Source: JAICTV01 sp035634055 (GTDB lineage: Bacteria > Planctomycetota > Phycisphaerae > Tepidisphaerales > Tepidisphaeraceae). From it: 64,000 bases of DNA. Both the position numbers and the translations under genes were made by a program. The notes under the pieces are model-generated. The model worked only from the letters and a program-made list of their open reading frames with translations. It did no database searches and had not been told where the DNA came from. Position 1 is the stretch's first letter. Every line of letters starts with the position of its first letter. Below are positions 59,173-64,000 of this stretch, piece by piece. The DNA lies in assembly GCA_035634055.1 (NCBI GenBank), contig DASQDR010000145.1, positions 1 to 64,000 of the forward strand. The letters are read 5' to 3'.

Positions 59173-59280
59173 CGCTGGTGCCGTCCGCTACACCCGATCG
59201 CGCACCGCGCTCGACTCGTGGATGCATCGCCTAAACCACCAGCGGCGGCGGAGCGAGCGAACCGTGCGGTTTCTCTTGCC

Positions 59281-59856
59281 CTAGCTCGGCGGCAGCGCCG
59301 CCTGGGCGGGGGCGTCGAGGCTGCGCTTTCGCTTGCCGCCGCCGGCGGGCGCCTTGTCGGCGGCCTCGTCCTTGGCTTGTTGGGTGCCGCGGGCCATGGC
59401 GATCACGCCCGTGCGCGCCAGCTCCTTGATGCCAAAGGGCTTGAGCAGCTCGACCAGCGCCTCGATCTTCTCCTCGGTGCCGGCGATCTCGATCATCAGG
59501 CTGGTCTTGGCGACGTCGACCACGCGCCCGCGGAACAGGTTGACGATCTCGATCACCTCGCTGCGCTGCTCGGGGCCGACGCCGACGGTCACCAGGCACA
59601 GGTCGCGCTCGACGTAGCCGGCACCCTTGAAGTCGCGCACCTTCACCACCGGCACCAGCTTGGCGAGCTGCTTGCGGATCTGCTCCAGGGTGTTGTCGTC
59701 GCCAAGGCAGACGACGGTCATGCGCGACAGCTCGGGGTTCTCGGTCCGGCCGACGACGAGCGAGTCGATGTTGAACCCGCGGGCGGAGAACAGCCCGGCG
59801 ACCGAAGCCAGCACGCCCGGCTCGTTCTGGACCAACGCCGAAATCACGTGACGCAT
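59281..59856 (-). CDS. ilvH: Acetolactate synthase small (regulatory) subunit
   Basis: Regulates acetohydroxyacid synthase and gives feedback inhibition by valine. 191 residues. ALVQNEPGVLASVAGLFSAR and GFNIDSLVVGRTE form the ACT domain, with NLFRGRVVDVAKTSLMIEIA and ELLKPFGIKELARTGVIAMA in the C-terminal domain. The tail is Lys/Ala-rich. The catalytic subunit ilvB is not in the window. Confidence 0.93.
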   Translation of the reverse strand: MRHVISALVQNEPGVLASVAGLFSARGFNIDSLVVGRTENPELSRMTVVCLGDDNTLEQIRKQLAKLVPVVKVRDFKGAGYVERDLCLVTVGVGPEQRSEVIEIVNLFRGRVVDVAKTSLMIEIAGTEEKIEALVELLKPFGIKELARTGVIAMARGTQQAKDEAADKAPAGGGKRKRSLDAPAQAALPPS

Positions 59857-60020
59857 GACGGGACACTCCAGGAAACGGTGAAAGCAAAGGCCGGGACGGT
59901 CCAGCGGCGGACGCGTCGGGCGGCGGCGGCGGTAGGTTCGCACGGCGGGCGGGAAATCGCAAATGCGCGCCGGCCGCAAGAGCCAGCGGCGGCTGGGCGG
60001 GGGGGACATGCCGCCCACAC

Positions 60021-60048
60021 TTGCAGGGTCGAAAGCGATTGCTACAAT
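60021..60048 (+). promoter_or_regulatory. Promoter of rpsR
   Basis: TTGCAG (60021-60026), a 16-base spacer and TACAAT (60043-60048), 33 bases before the ATG at 60082. GTGGAGCC precedes the start codon as a weak Shine-Dalgarno sequence. Confidence 0.6.
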
Positions 60049-60081
60049 CCCCCGCTCTTTTGACCGTGGAGCCTAATCGAT

Positions 60082-60372
60082 ATGCCAAGACCCAAGGGTA
60101 AGCCCGGCGCCGGACGCGAGCGCCGCGAGAAGTCCGACAAGTTTCAGTCGTTCAGCCGCCCCAAGCTGAAGATCACCCGGACCAGCGAGTCCGGCGAGGT
60201 CTACATCGACTACAAGGACACCGAGTCGCTGCGCAAGACCATCAGCGGCAACGGCAAGATCCTCGGCCGCAAGCGCACCGGCGCGACCGCCATGGAGCAG
60301 CGCATGCTGGCCAAGGCCGTCAAGCGCGCCCGATACATTGGACTGCTGCCGTACGTTTCGACGGGATTCTGA
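60082..60372 (+). CDS. rpsR: 30S ribosomal protein S18 (bS18)
   Basis: 96 residues. The core VYIDYKDTESLRKTISGNGK, then ILGRKRTGATAMEQRMLAKA and VKRARYIGLLPYV is bS18. An N-terminal basic extension of about 30 residues (PRPKGKPGAGRERREKSDKF) makes it longer than the usual 75-80. It stands alone with its own promoter and terminator, not in the common rpsF-ssb-rpsR-rplI order. The N-terminal Cys/zinc motif of some S18 paralogues is absent. Confidence 0.93.
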   Translation: MPRPKGKPGAGRERREKSDKFQSFSRPKLKITRTSESGEVYIDYKDTESLRKTISGNGKILGRKRTGATAMEQRMLAKAVKRARYIGLLPYVSTGF

Positions 60373-60436
60373 ATCCTGCGCGTTCCGCGCGAGAACCGGA
60401 CCGCACGAAGCAAATCTCTTAAAGCTGAAACGAAAA

Positions 60437-60480
60437 AATGACCGAAACGGGCCATCCCCGTTTGGGTCATTTCTTCTTTT
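60437..60480 (+). terminator. Intrinsic terminator after rpsR
   Basis: AATGACC-G-AAACGGG pairs with CCCGTTT-G-GGTCATT over a five-base loop and is followed by TTCTTCTTTT. The T-rich tract after the stem is on the plus strand. Confidence 0.8.
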
Positions 60481-60550
60481 CCGGTTTGTTTCGTGCTTCG
60501 GTATTCTTCGTTAGCGCGCAGAATTTATTCGTTAGCGCGCACCTTTTCCC

Positions 60551-61072
60551 CTACGAACGCCCCACCGAATTGATCAGTTGGTCCAACAACCCAATGTGCC
60601 TCTGCTGGGCCGGGATGAGCTGGTTCTGCACGAGTTCGGCGCTGGTGGTATCGACGTCGTCAACGCCTTCCTGGTAGTCCTTCAGCCCGTGCTCCTCGCC
60701 TTCCTTGAGGCTCTTGAGGCTGGCGGCGTCGCCGAACAGGTTGGCGGTGCCCTGGGTGAACTTCGCCCAGGCGCCCCAGGCGCCGGAGGAGTCGCTCGGT
60801 TCGCCGCCGAGCTCGCGAATGCGGTCGCGGATCGCCTGGGCGGCGCGGCCGTGCTCTTCCTGGATCTCGCGGAGCAGGCCCATGGTGACGGCGGTGTCGT
60901 CGCTCTTGGCCGCCTTGTCGATCGCCATGCGGTAAGTCTCCGCCGCCGAGATCTCCCCGCGCAGGAAGCTGTTGAGCTGCCGGCAGGCATCGTCGGCGTC
61001 GGGGGCGGGCATGTTGGCGGGGCCGGTCTCTCCGCTGGAGGGGGTCGATCCGGTGGAGTCGCTGCGCGTCAT
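60551..61072 (-). CDS. DUF2383 / PA2169-like ferritin-like four-helix protein
   Basis: 173 residues. CRQLNSFLRGEISAAETYRM, IQEEHGRAAQAIRDRIRELG and ELVQNQLIPAQQRHIGLLDQ match the four-helix DUF2383 pattern with Glu and His at metal-binding-like positions. The N-terminal 35 residues are disordered. Function unknown; relatives are induced by stress. The ATG at 61072 has AAAGGAGTGG before it on the minus strand, a good Shine-Dalgarno sequence. Confidence 0.82.
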   Translation of the reverse strand: MTRSDSTGSTPSSGETGPANMPAPDADDACRQLNSFLRGEISAAETYRMAIDKAAKSDDTAVTMGLLREIQEEHGRAAQAIRDRIRELGGEPSDSSGAWGAWAKFTQGTANLFGDAASLKSLKEGEEHGLKDYQEGVDDVDTTSAELVQNQLIPAQQRHIGLLDQLINSVGRS

Positions 61073-61241
61073 CGATCCACTCCTTTCGATAAGGGGCTCG
61101 TGACAGGCAAACAGCAACGCGTGTGCCGGATCACACGCCGGTGGCAACGCCGGGAAATGACCACTTATCCGATCCGTCAACGGGAGCCGGCTGCGGCGGG
61201 TGAGTCAATCTGGCTCGGCCGAGGCGGGCGGAAAAGAAGAA

Positions 61242-61267
61242 GGCCCGCCCATGAGCATGGGCGGGCC
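61242..61267 (-). terminator. Strong intrinsic terminator after the HU gene
   Basis: GGCCCGCCCATG and CATGGGCGGGCC form a perfect 12-base-pair stem with a two-base AG centre. On the minus strand TTCTTCTTTT follows. It lies 79 bases after the HU stop codon. Confidence 0.85.
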
Positions 61268-61345
61268 TTCAGTGCCTGATTTGAAGCCTGCGCGGGCGTC
61301 GCCCCAGCGCGAGGGCGGCGGGCGAGGTCGCGCGTCAGGGCGAAC

Positions 61346-61654
61346 TTACTTCTTGGAGCCGAGGATCGCGTCCTTGGCAGCCTTGGCGACGCGGAACTTG
61401 ACGACCTTCTTCGCCGGGATCTGGATCTCCTGCCCGGTCGCGGGGTTGCGGCCGACGCGGGCCTTACGGTTCACCAGCACCAGCTTGCCGATGCCCGGGA
61501 TGGTGAAGCTGTTCTTGGCCTGCTTGTAGGCGAGCTCGGCCTGGACTTCCATGACGGCGGAAGCCTGCTTCTTCGAGATGCCCGCCTTCTCCGCGACATG
61601 GGCGGCGATCTGGCTCTTGGTCATCTTCTGGTTGGCGGTTGCAGCTTTGGCCAT
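61346..61654 (-). CDS. HU-family DNA-binding protein
   Basis: 102 residues. MTKSQIAAHVAEKAGISKKQ, FTIPGIGKLVLVNRKARVGR, NPATGQEIQIPAKKVVKFRV and AKAAKDAIL are the HU fold. The arm motif RVGRNPATG is intact. The normal length is 90, so there is an N-terminal extension of about ten residues (AKAATANQK). AAAGGAGA about eight bases before the ATG at 61654 fixes the start. Probably an abundant nucleoid protein. Confidence 0.94.
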   Translation of the reverse strand: MAKAATANQKMTKSQIAAHVAEKAGISKKQASAVMEVQAELAYKQAKNSFTIPGIGKLVLVNRKARVGRNPATGQEIQIPAKKVVKFRVAKAAKDAILGSKK

Positions 61655-61839
61655 GGGATTCAGTCTCCTTTTCGCGCTCCGCCTCCATCGGTGGGATCGG
61701 GGCGAGTCGCGGATGTGTCGTGGCGTTCGCCGCGCCGGGCTCCTCCCGGGCGTCAGCGGTTCGAGCGGTCCCACCCGCTCCCTGTTTCACCGACCGACCC
61801 GATCACGGGCCGGCCGCGGTACTGCGAAAACTAGCGAAA

Positions 61840-61881
61840 AGACGCGGGTTTTCAATCCCTCGCGCGAAAAAACCCGCGTCT
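61840..61881. terminator. Palindrome AGACGCGGGTTTT ... AAAACCCGCGTCT
   Basis: Arms 61840-61852 and 61869-61881 are exact complements around 16 bases. Both ends carry A/T runs inside the stem. It lies in the 503-base gap upstream of HU (61655-62157), where there is no gene. It could be a bidirectional terminator or a binding site. Confidence 0.5.
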
Positions 61882-62010
61882 GCCGGGCTTTTATCGGCAG
61901 CGCGATCGGAAAACCATCACTTGACGGGAGATTTCCGCCCGCGCAGCCCGCCCGCCAACGCCCGCACCTACGAAAACCGGTGAACACCCGAATGCTCATC
62001 GCGGCTACGG

Positions 62011-62101
62011 CCACTGACCACTAGCCACTGACCACTAGCCACTGACCACTAGCCACTAGCCACTGACCACTAGTCACTGACCACTAGCCACTAGCCACTA
62101 A
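62011..62101. repeat. Thirteen-copy heptamer tandem repeat
   Basis: Thirteen 7-mers in a row of the form CCACTGA or CCACTAG (one TCACTGA, last CCACTAA). The two versions mostly alternate, so the effective unit is often 14 bases. It ends 56 bases before the UbiA-like gene. Not a CRISPR array: there are no spacers. Confidence 0.9.
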
Positions 62102-62157
62102 CGATCGCCCCCACCCCTCCCCTTCCCTTTTCCGCGCCCTCGCCTACCGTTTCACCG

Positions 62158-63171
62158 ATGCCCGGGCTCCTGTCGCGCCGATTGTTTCCGATCCTCCAGC
62201 TCGCGCGGATGGCGCTGGTCTTCACCGCCATCAGCAACTCGTTGTGCACGCTGCTGCTCTGGACGCATGCCCGCTTCGGGGATGACGCGCTGCGGCACGT
62301 GGCGCCGGCGCACGCGCTGGCGATCGTGCTGATCTCGACCGGCTTGTACGGGTTCGGCATGAGCCTCAACGACATCATCGACCGCCGCCGCGATCAGCAG
62401 CTCGCCGCCCACCGGCCGCTGCCGAGCGGGCGGATCGGCGTCGGCACGGCTCACCTCGTCTGCGCGCTGCTCATCCTCACCGCCGTGGTGGCGGGATGGG
62501 GCTACTCGCGGTGGTCCGGGCAGGGGTGGATCTCGCTGGTGCTGGTGGTCTGGACCGCGGCGCTGATCGTCTTCTACGACCTGGCGGCCAAGTACCTCGT
62601 TGCGCTGGGGCTGCTGAGCCTCGGCCTGATCCGCTTCTTCCACGCGGTGATCCCCGCCCCGCAGCTTCCGGTGCTTTGGCACCCGCTGCTGCTGCTGAAC
62701 CACGTGACGCTGCTGTCGCTGGTGGCCTACCGGTGGGAGGCGAAGCGCCCGCCGCTGACGCCGATCCACTGGGCGGCCGTGTCGGCGGGGCTGGCGGTGG
62801 TCGACGCGCTGCTGATCGGCCTGCTCGCCTGGCGGCGAGTGCCCGCGGCGGGATCGTTCGCCAAGGCGCTGCACGTCGGCCCGCAGCTCATCGCGCCGGC
62901 GGCGGCGGCGGCGGCGTTCATCGTGCTCGCCGCCGTCATCCGCGCCCGCAGCGCCTCCTCGCGCGAGGCGGGGCAACGGCTCATGCTCTACGGGCTGCTC
63001 TGGCTCATCCTCTACGACGCCGCCTTCGTCGCCGGCTACGTCGGCTGGCGGCCGGCGGTGGTCCTCGTCGCACTGCTGCCGATGGCGTACGCCAGCGTGC
63101 AGGTGATGCGCTGGTGGGGCGGCGTGATCGCCCTGTCGCACCGACCGGCCTTCAAGCGCGCCGATGCGTAG
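62158..63171 (+). CDS. UbiA-family prenyltransferase-like membrane protein
   Basis: 337 residues and eight or nine hydrophobic segments. The first Asp-rich motif is SLNDIIDRRRDQQLAAHRPL (NDxxDxxxD), the prenyl-diphosphate/Mg2+ site of UbiA enzymes. The second Asp motif of the family is weak: YDLAAKYLVALGLL retains YD. It might make a lipoquinone, haem O or an archaeal-type lipid; no partner gene identifies which. A TACCGT box at 62145-62150 is seven bases before the ATG. Confidence 0.8.
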   Translation: MPGLLSRRLFPILQLARMALVFTAISNSLCTLLLWTHARFGDDALRHVAPAHALAIVLISTGLYGFGMSLNDIIDRRRDQQLAAHRPLPSGRIGVGTAHLVCALLILTAVVAGWGYSRWSGQGWISLVLVVWTAALIVFYDLAAKYLVALGLLSLGLIRFFHAVIPAPQLPVLWHPLLLLNHVTLLSLVAYRWEAKRPPLTPIHWAAVSAGLAVVDALLIGLLAWRRVPAAGSFAKALHVGPQLIAPAAAAAAFIVLAAVIRARSASSREAGQRLMLYGLLWLILYDAAFVAGYVGWRPAVVLVALLPMAYASVQVMRWWGGVIALSHRPAFKRADA

Positions 63172-63290
63172 CGCGGCTCGCCCGTCGCGACGTTCGTCGG
63201 TGCAAAGCACGTCAGAGCGACGCGCGCGCCCTTTGCGCGGGTTTGGCGCGGTTCTAGCGCCACTAGCTTTCTGGTACATAGCATCGGCCG

Positions 63291-64000
63291 ATGGCCGCCC
63301 TTCGTGCTTCGACGATTGATTCGACCCTGACCGCGCTCGACCAGCAGCTTCGCGCCGCCACGGGCGCACGCGCCGGCGGGGCCGGCAGCGCGGTGGCGGC
63401 GGCGATCGAGCGGTTCCGCGCCGACGCGGCCGCCCTGCTGTTCCACCTGCGCGACCGCGGGGAGCGCCCGCCCATCGTCGTCATCCTCGGCGGCACCGGG
63501 ACCGGCAAGAGCACGATGGTCAACCGCCTGCTCGGCGCGGACGTCTCCGCCTCCAGCTTCCGCCGCACCTACACCGCCGGCGCCATCGCCATCGCCGCCG
63601 AGCGCCACCACGTGCCGCACGATTGGCTCGGCGTGCAGCACGGGCAGCCCGCCAGCATCCCGGCCAAGGGGGAGGCGGACCGGCTGCTGGTGGTGACGCA
63701 CGACGCCGACCTGACGCGCCGCGCCACGCTGGTGGACACGCCCGACCTCGACGGCGACCGCCCGCAGCACCACGCGCAGGCGGACCGCGCCTTCCGCTGG
63801 GCCGAGGCGGTCGTCTTCCTCGTCACGCCCGAGAAGTACCAGATGCCCGAGCTGGTCCCGTACTACCGCCTCGCCCGGCGCTACGCGCTGCCGGCGCTGC
63901 ACGTGATGAACAAGGTCGAGCAGCAGGCGGTGGTGTCGGATTACCAGTCGAAGCTCGGCGAGGGGACGGCCGCGGCGTTCAACCGCCCGCACGTGTACGC
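63291..64000 (+). CDS. P-loop GTPase (dynamin/YfjP/Era-like), 3' end outside window
   Basis: 236 codons to the window edge with no stop. The P-loop is VVILGGTGTGKSTMVNRLLG (about residues 61-80) and the G3 motif is LVDTPDLDGD. Then comes FLVTPEKYQMPELVPYYRL, and a possible G4 is HVMNKVEQ (NKxE in place of NKxD). The N-terminal 55 residues are helical. The start ATG at 63291 follows GGTACATAGCAT, a -10-like sequence. Large GTPases of this type often act on membranes or in cell division. Confidence 0.8.
   Translation, partial: MAALRASTIDSTLTALDQQLRAATGARAGGAGSAVAAAIERFRADAAALLFHLRDRGERPPIVVILGGTGTGKSTMVNRLLGADVSASSFRRTYTAGAIAIAAERHHVPHDWLGVQHGQPASIPAKGEADRLLVVTHDADLTRRATLVDTPDLDGDRPQHHAQADRAFRWAEAVVFLVTPEKYQMPELVPYYRLARRYALPALHVMNKVEQQAVVSDYQSKLGEGTAAAFNRPHVY

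Overview
This is a GC-rich (about 70% by eye) bacterial chromosome segment. It is most consistent with a planctomycete, probably of the class Phycisphaerae. The grounds are: five secreted proteins with the planctomycete-type N-terminal LE-x-R-x-LL/FL motif instead of an ordinary signal peptide; a short polytopic protein of the DUF6677 type; many families of palindromic intergenic repeats; and a Gram-negative envelope gene (waaA/kdtA, Kdo transferase). The taxonomic call is inference from gene content.

Layout. 0-5 kb: truncated glutathione peroxidase, a C4 zinc-finger protein, a VOC-family protein, a PTS IIA (PtsN-like) protein, a decayed Uma2 gene, a TPR/SPOR lipoprotein and an acyl-CoA synthetase. 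4.8-10 kb (minus strand): a tetrapyrrole cluster, siroheme dehydrogenase -> HemX-like protein -> glutamyl-tRNA reductase (hemA), followed by a GT-C-like membrane protein. 10-18.2 kb (plus): a phosphorylase of the MTAP family carrying an in-frame palindrome, a 1639-residue beta-propeller/TPR exported protein, a NifU-type scaffold, TadA and a kinase-like protein. 18.3-22.3 kb: a membrane-anchored unknown, a subtilase, a phytanoyl-CoA-dioxygenase-like enzyme and two broken genes. 22.5-27.3 kb: tRNA-Leu(GAG), a DUF72 protein, an NlpC/P60 peptidase next to a dipeptide epimerase (murein-peptide recycling pair), and lpdA. 27.3-32.1 kb: repeats, two stress/envelope proteins, a pseudogene and threonine aldolase. 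32.1-47.6 kb: small membrane proteins, a giant beta-helix/CBM/FN3 adhesin-like protein, murJ, thiE, an orphan beta-class DNA methyltransferase, two tandem RTX-repeat proteins, a cyclophilin and a second beta-helix protein. 47.7-54.4 kb (mostly minus): acetyltransferase, phosphoesterase, two tandem lipid-kinase paralogues, a TAT-exported aldo/keto reductase, a methyltransferase and an orphan HMA domain plus P1B-ATPase-like membrane fragment. 54.4-64 kb: a divergent sigma-70 factor, nadD, waaA, a methyltransferase, ilvH, rpsR, DUF2383, HU, a UbiA-like prenyltransferase and a truncated GTPase.

The window is mainly core chromosome, not one mobile island: no integrase, transposase, phage module, CRISPR array or rRNA is visible. 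The unusual signals are the LE-x-R-LL secreted proteins, at least five inverted-repeat families (one inserted in frame in an enzyme), four decaying genes with frameshifts or internal deletions, several genes whose -10 box lies 7-11 bases before the start codon (probable leaderless mRNAs), and a sigma factor lacking the usual region 2.3 tryptophans.
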